Counted from the stretch's first letter, positions 35,946-45,013 are shown. The stretch: 64,000 nucleotides of DNA from Ketobacter sp. (GCF_003671495.1 NZ_RCHN01000022.1:113631-177630), one strand, 5' to 3'. Numbers and translations: made by a program. Notes: a model not told the origin generated them from the letters alone.

Positions 35946-37055
35946 ATGGCCGGAAACAGCGGCACCCTAGCGGTGGCAAACCCAAAAAGTGCCCAAGTGA
36001 CCTGGTTGTGGTGCATTGGAATGGCGGTCTGCGCATTATTGGTGGCGCCTTTCTTTCGCACCGGTTTAACCTCGGAGCGAGTGGCAAATCCTGAGGTCAC
36101 CGGCGTGCCGCGTCCGGTGGAGTTTCTCTTTGGCTACCCTCACTGGGTGGATTGGGCAAACTATTTCACGGTGATTGCCATGTTGGTGGTCATTGTGCTG
36201 TGTGTGGTGTCATGGCGCCGCAACCCGGGCAACCCCAGTGTGCTGATGGCCATCGCGTCAACGGCCATCGTCTGGCAGGACCCCATCATGAACTGGGCAC
36301 CTTATGCGGTGTATAACCCGGAACTCTGGCATCTGCCTGAGTGGTGGCCCTATGTCAGCCTGTCACCTACGGTGGAGCCGTTTATTGTCATTGGCTATTG
36401 CATGTTTTACTTCGGGCCCTATTTTCCCGCCGTGTGGATATTACGCCGGATGCAGGCTAAGCGTCCTATGGAGGCGTTTGTATGGCGGCACCCTCTGTGG
36501 AGTCTGGCTGGGTTGATTCTGGTGATCGGCTTTATCATGGATATGATGCTGGAGGTTACCCTGGTGCGAACGGGACTGTACATATACTCCCAAGTGATTC
36601 CCTGGGGGTCGCTGTTCGCCGGCACCACGTTCCAGTTTCCACTGATCTGGGAATCCACGTTCGTCACCTTTGTCATGATCCCGGCCGGCGTACTGTGTTA
36701 CCGGGATGACACTGGGCGATCGGTGGCAGAAAAGCTGGCGCAGAAACTGAACTTCCTGCGTTCACGACCCACACTCGCCACGTTCCTGCTGATGTTCGGC
36801 GTATTGAACGTCGCATACTTCATGTACGGTGGAGCGTTTGGACTCATTCGTGCTTCCGGCCTGGCCACCGCCGTGGCTTGCCCTTACCCTTTTCCCGAAG
36901 CCAAAGTCTATGATCCCCAGGGATTCTATGAACGGGAGGGCGAACCCGGACCGTATTTCGACGGTTACTGGAGCACCTGGATGACAGGGCAGCCTGAAGG
37001 CCGGCCGGCATCCAATCCATTGAATGTGAATCCTGGTTGCGTGGGGGAGGGCTGA
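35946..37055 (+). CDS. AveC-like polytopic membrane protein
   Basis: The 369-residue protein has about six to seven hydrophobic segments. It resembles the spirocyclase AveC family, named for avermectin biosynthesis; most members are uncharacterised. Motifs shared with the protein at 40706-41488 are an acidic W-x-D/E-x-P-x-x-W-x-x-Y region (110-120), LPEWWP (130-135) and GTTFQFPL (226-233). Its C-terminal 60 residues are soluble and rich in Pro, Gly and Tyr. AAGGAGG precedes the ATG. It opens the rightward unit and lies 2 bp before the SDR gene. A chemical role is not shown by the sequence. Confidence 0.75.
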   Translation: MAGNSGTLAVANPKSAQVTWLWCIGMAVCALLVAPFFRTGLTSERVANPEVTGVPRPVEFLFGYPHWVDWANYFTVIAMLVVIVLCVVSWRRNPGNPSVLMAIASTAIVWQDPIMNWAPYAVYNPELWHLPEWWPYVSLSPTVEPFIVIGYCMFYFGPYFPAVWILRRMQAKRPMEAFVWRHPLWSLAGLILVIGFIMDMMLEVTLVRTGLYIYSQVIPWGSLFAGTTFQFPLIWESTFVTFVMIPAGVLCYRDDTGRSVAEKLAQKLNFLRSRPTLATFLLMFGVLNVAYFMYGGAFGLIRASGLATAVACPYPFPEAKVYDPQGFYEREGEPGPYFDGYWSTWMTGQPEGRPASNPLNVNPGCVGEG

Positions 37056-37057
37056 TC

Positions 37058-37951
37058 ATGCGAAGTATAGTGATTACCGGTGCATCGCGAGGTTTGGGAT
37101 TGGCGTCCGCAGCACACTTTTATCATAAAGGATGGAAGGTGATTGCGGCCATGCGTTCGGTGGAATCGGGCATGGAGCGCTTGCGTTCGGTGACCGGCTC
37201 AAACGGAAGTTCAGACAAGCACGATCCTCGGTTGATTGGCGTAAAACTGGATCTTGCGGATTCGGAGTCCATTGCCAATGCGGCACAGTTGATACTGCAA
37301 CAGGTGGGCGCTCCGGATGTGATTGTACACAATGCCGGTTTGGCGGCGGCTGGCAGTGCGGAGGAAACGCCCATGGCCGCCTGGCAACAACTGTTTGCCA
37401 CCAATCTGTTTGGGCCGGTGGAGCTCACCAAGGCTTTGTTACCGGCCATGCGGGAAAAGGGTCAGGGTCGAATCGTTGTGATTTCCAGTCAGGGGGGTAT
37501 CCGGGGCATGCCCGGCATCAGTACGTACTCTGCCTCGAAAGGTGCCTTGGAGCGTTGGGCGGAGTCCATGTCCCACGAGATTGCGCCCTTTGGTCTTGGC
37601 GTCACCATTTTAGTTACGGGTACGTTCAAAACCGAAATACTCACGGAACAAACCCCGGACTACGGAGATCATCACGGGCCATACGCCAAAGTCTATGAAG
37701 GCATTCATACCACTGGACGGGAGTTCGTTGACAAGAACGCATCACCACCGGAGAAGTTTGCCCAGGCGCTGGCGGCTGCCGTTGAGGACGATGCCCCCAT
37801 ACGCAGGCGCACTGTGGGTCCGGACGCAGCAGGATTGTATTTCATGGCGCGCCTACTGCCGGGCAATCTGGTACACAAGATCATTGCAAAAGCCATGAAG
37901 CTGCCCCGCCGCAATGCGCTTAAAGATCCGAGTTCCATAGGCCGCGTTTAA
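37058..37951 (+). CDS. Short-chain dehydrogenase/reductase
   Basis: This classical SDR has 297 residues. The cofactor motif TGASRGLG is at the N terminus, followed by LDLAD, HNAGLA and the catalytic Ser (VVISSQGG). The YSASKGALERW stretch gives YxxxK. The C terminus is longer than a minimal SDR and ends with a hydrophobic/basic stretch that could touch the membrane. The start at 37058 follows GGGGGAGGG, 2 bp after the AveC-like gene. It probably oxidises or reduces an alcohol or ketone made by the P450 unit; this is inference from context. Confidence 0.9.
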   Translation: MRSIVITGASRGLGLASAAHFYHKGWKVIAAMRSVESGMERLRSVTGSNGSSDKHDPRLIGVKLDLADSESIANAAQLILQQVGAPDVIVHNAGLAAAGSAEETPMAAWQQLFATNLFGPVELTKALLPAMREKGQGRIVVISSQGGIRGMPGISTYSASKGALERWAESMSHEIAPFGLGVTILVTGTFKTEILTEQTPDYGDHHGPYAKVYEGIHTTGREFVDKNASPPEKFAQALAAAVEDDAPIRRRTVGPDAAGLYFMARLLPGNLVHKIIAKAMKLPRRNALKDPSSIGRV

Positions 37952-37955
37952 GTCG

Positions 37956-39683
37956 ATGGACAAGCTCGATGAACTCGGTTTGCTGGCTTCGGCGTTGGCA
38001 GGAAGGCCGATACAACTGCAGCAACTGATGCAAAACAGGTTGGAGGACAAGTATCCCTCTGATGCTGCCTGGACGGATGGCCGTACACTCTATCTTCGAT
38101 CCGGGAGGATGGGCGCCCCTCTGTTGCAGGAATTGTGCGTGCAGTGTGCATTGTTGGCGGCTGGCAGTCTGCATCATGAGGTGATGAAGAAGCTGCTACG
38201 CAAACCGGGCCTTACGCAGCGGTATCTTGTGGTGGAGGGCGCAAGAGCGCTTTCCCAAATCGAGTTGATTTCGCCTTGCTCTATGAGGTCTTTGTGTGGA
38301 GATCTTGCGATCCCGGAATCGGACTCTGTCTGGGGCTCGTTGGCCATTGCAACCAGTAAACGAGAGCTTCCACCCGTCCCTGACGTGTTTGGTGCGATTC
38401 GCCCCAAACAGGTGCTCAAGACATTGCAGCAGCACGGCGGCGCGATCTCCGCGGGTGTGCACGTTCCGCGGTCTGCTCCGTCGACGCCCACGACTGAGTT
38501 GATGGACGATCCTGATCGGGAAGAGGAATACGATCGAACTGCAGAGACGGATCACGACTTCTCCAGTCCGGTTGGGGGCGGTGGTGCTATCGGCAGGCTG
38601 TTGCAGAGATTGTTTTCCATGGTTCGGGATGTGAAAGGTGGGGATTCCCCGGGAGCGGATGCGGCGAGTCATTGGACCCGTTCAGGCACTCGGGCAGGTA
38701 CCCGGGCCGTGTACTCGGTTCTCGATATCGATACACTGCGACATACCTCCAGCAGTGAGTCCGATGGTGGGGTAAGGACAGGAGGCGGGTTGCTTTACCC
38801 GGAATGGAATTGCCACCGGCATCGCTATCATCCAGCTTGGTGTACGGTTCAAGAGCTCGACGTCACCCTGGATCATTCAGTCACCGTGGAATGGGCGCAA
38901 CAGCACCAACTGCGACGGCCTTTGCTGCGATTGGCGAGGGGGATGATGCGCCATCCTCGTCAACGCCAGGGGGATGATATCGACATTGATGCCGTAATCG
39001 AGTCGCAACTGGGAGTAGGTGCCGGCCTCCCGCAGGATGAGGCTGTCTACCTGGAATCGCAACGCCGTCGACGGGATCTGTCAGTGCTTATTTTGCTGGA
39101 TATTTCAGGCTCGGTAGCGCAACCGGGTGTGGATGGCGTTGCGATCCATGAACAGCAAAGAAAGGTGGCCGCCAGCCTGCTGCGGGCATTGCATGAGGTG
39201 GGGGATCGCGTGGCACTGTACGGGTTTCACTCCCAGGGTAAGTCAGAGGTGCATTTGGCAGCGGTGAAGCGCTTTGATGAAGTGCTTGGCAGCACGGTGA
39301 TGAAGCGTTTGTTCAGCCTGAAACCGGGCGCGTACTCGCGACTGGGCGCCGCCGTACGTCATGGAGTGTCACAGTTACTCGAACAGGGTGGAACACCCCG
39401 CAAACTGTTGCTGGTGATCTCAGATGGCTTGGCCTATGACCATGGCTATGAACCGGTCTATGCCGCTGCAGACGTGCATCAAGCCTTGGGCGAAGCCCGC
39501 ACCCATGGTGTCGGCTGTGTGTGCCTAGGTGTGGGTTCGATGACTGAGGTGGAAGCCCTGCAGCAAGTGTTCGGCAGTGCAGCCTATGCCGTCATTCCAC
39601 ATCCGCAGGACATCAGCCGTTGCATCGGGCCGCTGTTTGAAACAGCACTGATGAATGCTGAAATCCAGAGGCAAATAGCTTGA
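37956..39683 (+). CDS. NorD/CbbO-like VWA-domain protein
   Basis: The last 200 residues form a von Willebrand A domain with the metal-binding motif DISGS (starting at about residue 382), a distal Thr/Ser region and VISDGLAYDHGY. The N-terminal half is alpha-helical and variable, with an acidic mid-section. NorD and CbbO proteins pair with a MoxR-type AAA+ ATPase to remodel or insert metal into target enzymes. The pair here is encoded together (NorQ-like gene 24 bp downstream), but no nitric oxide reductase or Rubisco gene is present. The start lies 4 bp after the SDR stop. Confidence 0.82.
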   Translation: MDKLDELGLLASALAGRPIQLQQLMQNRLEDKYPSDAAWTDGRTLYLRSGRMGAPLLQELCVQCALLAAGSLHHEVMKKLLRKPGLTQRYLVVEGARALSQIELISPCSMRSLCGDLAIPESDSVWGSLAIATSKRELPPVPDVFGAIRPKQVLKTLQQHGGAISAGVHVPRSAPSTPTTELMDDPDREEEYDRTAETDHDFSSPVGGGGAIGRLLQRLFSMVRDVKGGDSPGADAASHWTRSGTRAGTRAVYSVLDIDTLRHTSSSESDGGVRTGGGLLYPEWNCHRHRYHPAWCTVQELDVTLDHSVTVEWAQQHQLRRPLLRLARGMMRHPRQRQGDDIDIDAVIESQLGVGAGLPQDEAVYLESQRRRRDLSVLILLDISGSVAQPGVDGVAIHEQQRKVAASLLRALHEVGDRVALYGFHSQGKSEVHLAAVKRFDEVLGSTVMKRLFSLKPGAYSRLGAAVRHGVSQLLEQGGTPRKLLLVISDGLAYDHGYEPVYAAADVHQALGEARTHGVGCVCLGVGSMTEVEALQQVFGSAAYAVIPHPQDISRCIGPLFETALMNAEIQRQIA

Positions 39684-39707
39684 ATACCAAAGAACAGGTT
39701 TCCCAAT

Positions 39708-40517
39708 ATGAATATGACCAACCGTAATTTTGAGCAGCATACTTCATTTCCTTTTTATGTGCCGGTGAAAAATGAGAAAGCCGTGTTTAGGGCCGCCTAT
39801 CAGCAGGGGCTGTCCATTTTATTAAAGGGCCCAACCGGTTGTGGTAAGACCCGCTTCGTCGAGGCCATGGCCAGTGAACTGGGCAGACCTCTGATCACTG
39901 TATCCTGCCACGATGATCTGACCACTGCGGACCTGGTGGGTCGCTTCCTGATGAAGGATGGCGCTACAGAATGGGTGGATGGGCCACTGACCCGTGCCGT
40001 GCGTGAAGGTGCTATTTGTTACCTGGATGAAGTGGTCGAAGCAAGAAAAGACACCACGGTTGTGTTGCATCCGCTGTCGGACTATCGCCGCCAGCTGCCC
40101 ATTGAGCGTCTTGGGCTGACCCTGGACGCCGCGCCAGGGTTTTGTTTGGTGGTTTCCTATAACCCCGGCTATCAAAGTGTATTGAAGGACCTAAAGGATT
40201 CAACGCGACAGCGGATGGTGGCCATTGAGTTTGATTACCCACAGCCGGAGGTGGAGCAGAGAATTGTTGTGGAGGAGTCCGGGCTGGACCCGGAACAAGC
40301 GCAGAAACTTGTGAAACTTGCCCAGGCCATTCGTCGGATCGAAACCGGTGGTTTGCGGGAGGTGGCGTCCACCCGGGTTTTGATTGCTGCTGGATTGTTA
40401 GCGGTACAGGGGCTGTCACTGAAAGAGGCAGCCCAGGCGGCCATCGCCTGTCCGCTTACGGATGATGTGCAGGTAAGTAATGGCCTGGCAAAAATGGTTG
40501 AGGTGTATCTTTCCTGA
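39708..40517 (+). CDS. NorQ/CbbQ-like MoxR-family AAA+ ATPase
   Basis: The 269-residue protein has Walker A GPTGCGKT (41-48), Walker B CYLDEVVEAR, sensor 1 VVSYNPGYQ, and an Arg-finger region DSTRQRMVAIEFDYP. The C-terminal lid domain is of CbbQ/NirQ/NorQ type. With the VWA protein upstream it should form a hexameric remodelling complex. The target is unknown; by context it may be the P450 or another enzyme of this cluster. Two ATGs (39708 and 39714) are possible. Confidence 0.88.
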   Translation: MNMTNRNFEQHTSFPFYVPVKNEKAVFRAAYQQGLSILLKGPTGCGKTRFVEAMASELGRPLITVSCHDDLTTADLVGRFLMKDGATEWVDGPLTRAVREGAICYLDEVVEARKDTTVVLHPLSDYRRQLPIERLGLTLDAAPGFCLVVSYNPGYQSVLKDLKDSTRQRMVAIEFDYPQPEVEQRIVVEESGLDPEQAQKLVKLAQAIRRIETGGLREVASTRVLIAAGLLAVQGLSLKEAAQAAIACPLTDDVQVSNGLAKMVEVYLS

Positions 40518-40586
40518 TGGACCTTCAACCTCCATTCACATTGATGGGATTTGTTGGGCTTTTGGTAGAAGACAAAGGAGGCGTTA

Positions 40587-40709
40587 ATGGGTGCACTGAT
40601 TATGCTGGGAACGTTATTCGGATTGATTGTGATTATCTTTGGATTGGTGCTCAAGTTTGATCCCCAGGCGCGTCAACATGGGTATGCTGAGGATAAACAG
40701 AACCCATGA
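40587..40709 (+). CDS. Tiny single-span membrane protein (40 aa)
   Basis: The frame begins MGALIMLGTLFGLIVIIFGL, one membrane segment, and ends with a hydrophilic tail (KFDPQARQHGYAEDKQNP). AAAGGAGG lies 5 nt before the ATG. Its stop overlaps the start of the second AveC-like gene (ATGA), which argues that it is translated. It is the third peptide of this kind in the cluster. Confidence 0.7.
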   Translation: MGALIMLGTLFGLIVIIFGLVLKFDPQARQHGYAEDKQNP

Positions 40710-41488
40710 ATGAACTGACCCCCGTTTTGAAAGCGGCGATAAACTTCGCCTACCTGGGAGGCGCGTTGTTTGTGTCTCTGGGTGTGTATTTGAGTATTCG
40801 CAATCGACGCATTCACCCCTTGCTGCTGGTGTGTATTTCTGCGATATCCTTCTCCTGGATTGAAGCGCCCTATGATTGGGCCGTGTATGCCCAGTTTCCT
40901 CCCGCCATACCCCGGATGCCGGAGTGGTGGCCCTTAAACATGACGTGGGGTGGGCTACCGGCAGCGGTGCCTCCGGGCTATATTGCTTATTTTGTGCTGC
41001 CAGCGTTGACAGGTGCCTTCCTGGGGCGATACATCAGTTCGCGTTGGCAGCTCAGGGCACCGCAAACCTTGTTGGTAACGGGTCTGGTGGTGGGTTTCAC
41101 CTGGGCGTTTCTGTTCAATGCGTTGTTGGGTGCGCAACTCGGCGTATTCTACTATGGGCGTGTTATTCAAGGTCTGGCATTGTGGGAGGGAACCCGGCAT
41201 CAGTACCCCCTGTATGATTCCCTGGCGATGGGTGTACAGATGATGGTGTTCACTTATTTGTTGGGTCGCTTGGACAGTCAGGGTCGCAGCCTGGTGGAGA
41301 TCTGGGCGGATCAACGAGCACAGAGCCCGGCAGGTGCCGCCCTGCTGTCAATCGGTGCGTTCATCGTAATTGGACACCTGGTCTACCTTTCCGTGTTTGC
41401 GCCCCATCTCATTACCAAATTGATGGGGCTGGTCACGGTGGGGCCGACCGAACAGTTGTTTGAGGGTATACCCAATCAGCCGTTATAG
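40706..41488 (+). CDS. Second AveC-like polytopic membrane protein
   Basis: This 260-residue protein has about six to seven hydrophobic segments. It shares with the protein at 35946-37055 the acidic W-x-E-x-P-x-x-W-x-x-Y region (51-61), MPEWWP (71-76) and GTRHQYPL (162-169). It lacks that protein's long C-terminal tail, so the two are diverged paralogues. It is translationally coupled to the 40-residue peptide gene and ends the rightward unit, 2 bp from the convergent HAD phosphatase gene. Confidence 0.72.
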   Translation: MNELTPVLKAAINFAYLGGALFVSLGVYLSIRNRRIHPLLLVCISAISFSWIEAPYDWAVYAQFPPAIPRMPEWWPLNMTWGGLPAAVPPGYIAYFVLPALTGAFLGRYISSRWQLRAPQTLLVTGLVVGFTWAFLFNALLGAQLGVFYYGRVIQGLALWEGTRHQYPLYDSLAMGVQMMVFTYLLGRLDSQGRSLVEIWADQRAQSPAGAALLSIGAFIVIGHLVYLSVFAPHLITKLMGLVTVGPTEQLFEGIPNQPL

Positions 41489-41490
41489 GA

Positions 41491-42504
41491 TTAGTTATTG
41501 GCGGGGAACACTGTTTTCCAGTCGTCCTTCATACTGATGACCGTCCAATTGTTCTTTTTCGCCTTGTCCATCAGGTTCTGGGAAAAGTGGCCGGAACTGC
41601 TGGCGGGGAGACCGTTGGCTGGGCCATAGGCGTATTCACGCTCTTTGTCATCGTGAAAGACCAGCATCATAAGGCGGGCACCCTGACTTGCACCGGTCCA
41701 CTCAAGCATCTGCTGGTCACCGTCTGAGTTGCCGAATGCTGCTATTGGACGACGGCCGATGTGCTCATTGATGGCCACCGGCTTGCCTGCTTTGTCATTG
41801 ATAAAGCCGATTTCCCCTAATCGTGTCAGAACCGGGTTTCCATTCTTTACTTCATAGCGTGTCTTGATGGAGGAACCGATGACTTGCTCTGGTGGTATCC
41901 CGTACAGCGATTCCGAAATTGGACGCATGAACTCTATTCCACCACCGGACACGATGTAAGTCTTGAATTCATTGTTCCGTAAGTATGCCAATAACTCCAG
42001 CATGGGCTGGTAGGCTGTTTCGGTATAGGGGCGGTTGAACCGAGGGTGCTGCGCTTGTTGAAACCATTCCAGTACGAGGGTGGTGAAGGTATCGGTACTC
42101 ATGCCGGAATGTGAAGCCATCACCAACTCCAGCAAGCCCTTTTCACCACTGGCTGACAATGTTTTCATGTCGTTTTCAAGAGCAGCCTTGAATGGTTGTT
42201 GGCTTTTCCACTCAGGATGTTGTGGCGCCAACGTTTTAACACGGTCCAGGGCAAAACTTAACTGAGTATAGACGGGTTGTTCGGACCAAAGTGTACCGTC
42301 GTTATCGAACGTTGCAATCCGCTCTGCAGGGGGCACGAAATGTTCGGAGTTTTGATCAGTGACAGTTGCAACAAATTGAAGGATGCGTGTTTTGGTCTGG
42401 CCGTCTTTCCAGGAGGGCAGGGGGTCTGAAGCCCAGGCGAAAGTGGACATTACGATCAGGATGGCAATGAGATGTATGCGTGCCAATGTTGATGTGATGA
42501 TCAT
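41491..42504 (-). CDS. Exported HAD-superfamily phosphatase
   Basis: After a signal peptide (LARIHLIAILIVMSTFAWAS) the 337-residue protein carries the HAD motif I FDNDGTLW with both Asp residues. Motif II lies in IVSGGG, and motif III/IV in FGNSDGDQQMLEW. It therefore should hydrolyse a phosphomonoester in the periplasm; the substrate is unknown. It resembles phosphoserine-phosphatase-like HADs by cap size. It converges on the second AveC-like gene and stands alone, with a 139-bp gap to gltS on the same strand. Confidence 0.87.
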   Translation of the reverse strand: MIITSTLARIHLIAILIVMSTFAWASDPLPSWKDGQTKTRILQFVATVTDQNSEHFVPPAERIATFDNDGTLWSEQPVYTQLSFALDRVKTLAPQHPEWKSQQPFKAALENDMKTLSASGEKGLLELVMASHSGMSTDTFTTLVLEWFQQAQHPRFNRPYTETAYQPMLELLAYLRNNEFKTYIVSGGGIEFMRPISESLYGIPPEQVIGSSIKTRYEVKNGNPVLTRLGEIGFINDKAGKPVAINEHIGRRPIAAFGNSDGDQQMLEWTGASQGARLMMLVFHDDKEREYAYGPANGLPASSSGHFSQNLMDKAKKNNWTVISMKDDWKTVFPANN

Positions 42505-42643
42505 GATTCAATTCTCCTGTTACCTTTTTTCCTTCTGGCCATTCGACTATGTATTACCCTATACCGGCATTGTACATGTTAGATGACAAACCGGGAGGTT
42601 GGCACGCCTATGTTGGCCTCATTGATATTGGAACCACTCTACC

Positions 42644-43861
42644 TCAAAACAACTTCAGGAACGAGGGAATCAACATCGCATTCACCAGATCGATGAAGAA
42701 TGCACATACCAGGGGGACGATGATGAATGCCAGATGTGAGGCGCCGTAACGGGTGGTGACCGCCGACATATTGGCCATAGCGGTGGGGGTTGAACCCAAC
42801 GCAATACCACCAAAGCCCGCGCACACCACCGCGGCATCATAATTGCGCCCCATTAATGGAAAGATCACAAACAGATTGATCACCAGTGCCAGAATCAGCT
42901 GTGCACTCAGAATTGCCACGATGGGGCCCGCCATTTCCACCAGGGTCCAGAGTTGCATGCTCATCAGTGACATGGCCAGGAACGTACCCAGTGATATATC
43001 CGCTATCAGTGCCATGGTGGGTGTACGGGTGGGCCAGGGCATCCCGGTCAGACGCGGAAACGAGGTGGGCACCAGGTTAGTGATCAGAATGCCTGCGAAC
43101 AGGCAGGTGACGAATAAGGGCAGCTCCAAACCGGTTTGTTGCAGCAGCTCATTCAGGAACAGACCCAGCACAATGCACACATGAATGGCCAGTATGCTGT
43201 CCAAAAACTGGAATGAAGTGATGGTGGGCTGGGTTCCGCTTTGTGCAGTGCCTACGTCCAGTGGCTCGGCGTGTACCGGCTTAAGGTTATGACGATGGAT
43301 GAGGAATTTGGCGATGGGTCCCCCCATCAAGCTGGCCAGGATAAGACCGAACGTGGCGCAGGCCAGCCCAATCTCCATTGCGTTGGCGATCCCGTACCCT
43401 TCGCTGATTTTGGGTGCCCAGGCAATGGCGGTGCCGTGGCCGCCGATCAACGACACCGTGCCGCCGATTAAGCCCACCGGCCCCGGCTCCCCCAGCAAGC
43501 GTGCTACGGTAACGCCGGTGATGTCCTGCAAAACCATAAAACCAATGGTGGCGGTTAACAGGATGATGAGCGGCTTGCCCCCTTTCAGCAGATCCGCCAG
43601 GCTGGCATTGATGCCGATGGTGGTAAAGAAATAAACCAGAAGCAAGTCCCGCGCCTGCAGTTCAAACGTGATGGAAATGTCGAAGAAGTAATACACTATG
43701 CCGGTCAGCAATGAAAAGAACAGACCACCGCTGACCGGTTCGGGAATGCTGAACTCCCGCAGAAACCTGACTTTTTCGTTGACGCGCTTGCCAATAAAGA
43801 GAACCAGTATGCCGATGGTGAACGTAATGAACGAGCCGACCTGAAGCGAATCTTCGACCAT
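42644..43861 (-). CDS. gltS: Sodium/glutamate symporter
   Basis: GltS takes up glutamate with sodium across the inner membrane. The 405-residue protein has ten or more hydrophobic segments and the family blocks REFSIPEPVSGGL, FFTTIGINASLADL and SLIGGHGTAIAW. The second repeat has GFGGIALGSTPTAMANM. I choose the ATG at 43861, which matches the usual N terminus; the longer frame to 43951 adds a non-homologous extension. It is divergent from the gene at 44039. Confidence 0.93.
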   Translation of the reverse strand: MVEDSLQVGSFITFTIGILVLFIGKRVNEKVRFLREFSIPEPVSGGLFFSLLTGIVYYFFDISITFELQARDLLLVYFFTTIGINASLADLLKGGKPLIILLTATIGFMVLQDITGVTVARLLGEPGPVGLIGGTVSLIGGHGTAIAWAPKISEGYGIANAMEIGLACATFGLILASLMGGPIAKFLIHRHNLKPVHAEPLDVGTAQSGTQPTITSFQFLDSILAIHVCIVLGLFLNELLQQTGLELPLFVTCLFAGILITNLVPTSFPRLTGMPWPTRTPTMALIADISLGTFLAMSLMSMQLWTLVEMAGPIVAILSAQLILALVINLFVIFPLMGRNYDAAVVCAGFGGIALGSTPTAMANMSAVTTRYGASHLAFIIVPLVCAFFIDLVNAMLIPSFLKLF

Positions 43862-44038
43862 TTGGACCACGGAAGATCTCCAGCAATGCAGATGGGTAGG
43901 GTTGATATCCGCGATTGTGCATGATCCAGGTTGCGTTAACAACACTGGCAAAACGAGGCTATTTGCATGCGGGCCGGGATCGGTGATAATCGTTGACTAC
44001 TCACACCACCTGATACTCGCTGCCATGGTCGGCTTCCG

Positions 44039-45013
44039 ATGCTCAAACTGTTTGAACGTATTTTTCCCGGTGAGAAACACATGTCCTCCAGCTACCCGGA
44101 GCAGCTGATCAAGAAGGCGGTGGAACGGACGGTGGACGCCACTGATCCCCGTGTGCGTATCCTGGGTCACTACGGAAAACAACTGCGTCCCGCGGTGCTG
44201 CATGCCATGGATCATGTGATCGGGCTGGTGGATGCCCTGGCCGCCCCCATACCCATGACACCGGCAAACCATGCCACAGCGTTATCTCTGAACGTCATGT
44301 TTTCCTCCGGTGACAGCCTGCTGGATTGTTTGCGATGGGACGTGGCCCTGCGGGATTTTCTTTCCGCTGAGGGGGTAACTGAGGGCTCGGTGTTTGCGCT
44401 GTTGATGGCTAAACCGTCCCGCCGTCACATTTTCGGCCATGACCTGATCGAAGGCAAAATGATGAGTGACGTTCCCCTGACGGTGATCAGTTTTGATGAC
44501 CATCGACTGGTGGGGTTGGCCAGGGATGAGGTGGAAACCCGCCGCATTTTGAAATGGCGGGCTTTTGATTACATTTTGGTGACAGCGCTCAACGCCGTGA
44601 CTGAGGCTCAGACCCTGCGCACCGGGTTGAAATCCCGCAAGCAACTATTAAAGGCCAAGCTTGATATCCTTAATCGCAGTAGTGGTAAACCATTGCAGGG
44701 TCCACTGGGGCCTGAAAAACAAAAGATCCAGGAACGCATGGCGCAGGTGGAAGCGGAGTTGAGTGACATCGGGGCTGAGGATACGGTTCTGCATCAACAC
44801 CTTGAATTGATTGGCCGAACGTTGCTGGCCTCTGATCAGCATCTTTTTTGTAACCCGGAAACCCTTTACATCGACCCTATGCAATACCTGCGTGATGCAA
44901 GTCACCCCAAGGCTCGGGCCGTACCGGTGCAGTTATTGCATGATGCCCAGGGGGCTCAATGGGCGATCCAGCTGGTCAGCATACCCACTGATTGCATTGC
45001 TGAACTCAGGTAG
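44039..45013 (+). CDS. Conserved-looking protein of unknown function
   Basis: I do not recognise this 324-residue soluble protein. It has no signal peptide or membrane segment. The N-terminal 120 residues are helical. A middle part contains VISFDDHRLVGLARDEVETRR. A likely coiled coil follows at about 195-255 (SRKQLLKAKLDILNR, then QKIQERMAQVEAELSDI). An alternative ATG at 44081, preceded by GGTGAG, would shorten it by 14 residues. Codon use resembles its neighbours. It lies between gltS and ppk2 with no operon link visible. Confidence 0.7.
   Translation: MLKLFERIFPGEKHMSSSYPEQLIKKAVERTVDATDPRVRILGHYGKQLRPAVLHAMDHVIGLVDALAAPIPMTPANHATALSLNVMFSSGDSLLDCLRWDVALRDFLSAEGVTEGSVFALLMAKPSRRHIFGHDLIEGKMMSDVPLTVISFDDHRLVGLARDEVETRRILKWRAFDYILVTALNAVTEAQTLRTGLKSRKQLLKAKLDILNRSSGKPLQGPLGPEKQKIQERMAQVEAELSDIGAEDTVLHQHLELIGRTLLASDQHLFCNPETLYIDPMQYLRDASHPKARAVPVQLLHDAQGAQWAIQLVSIPTDCIAELR

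Noticed and set aside
37956..40517. norQ and norD of a denitrification locus
   Set aside because: No norC, norB or other denitrification gene is present, and the neighbours are an SDR and AveC-like proteins, so I describe the pair only as NorD/NorQ-like.
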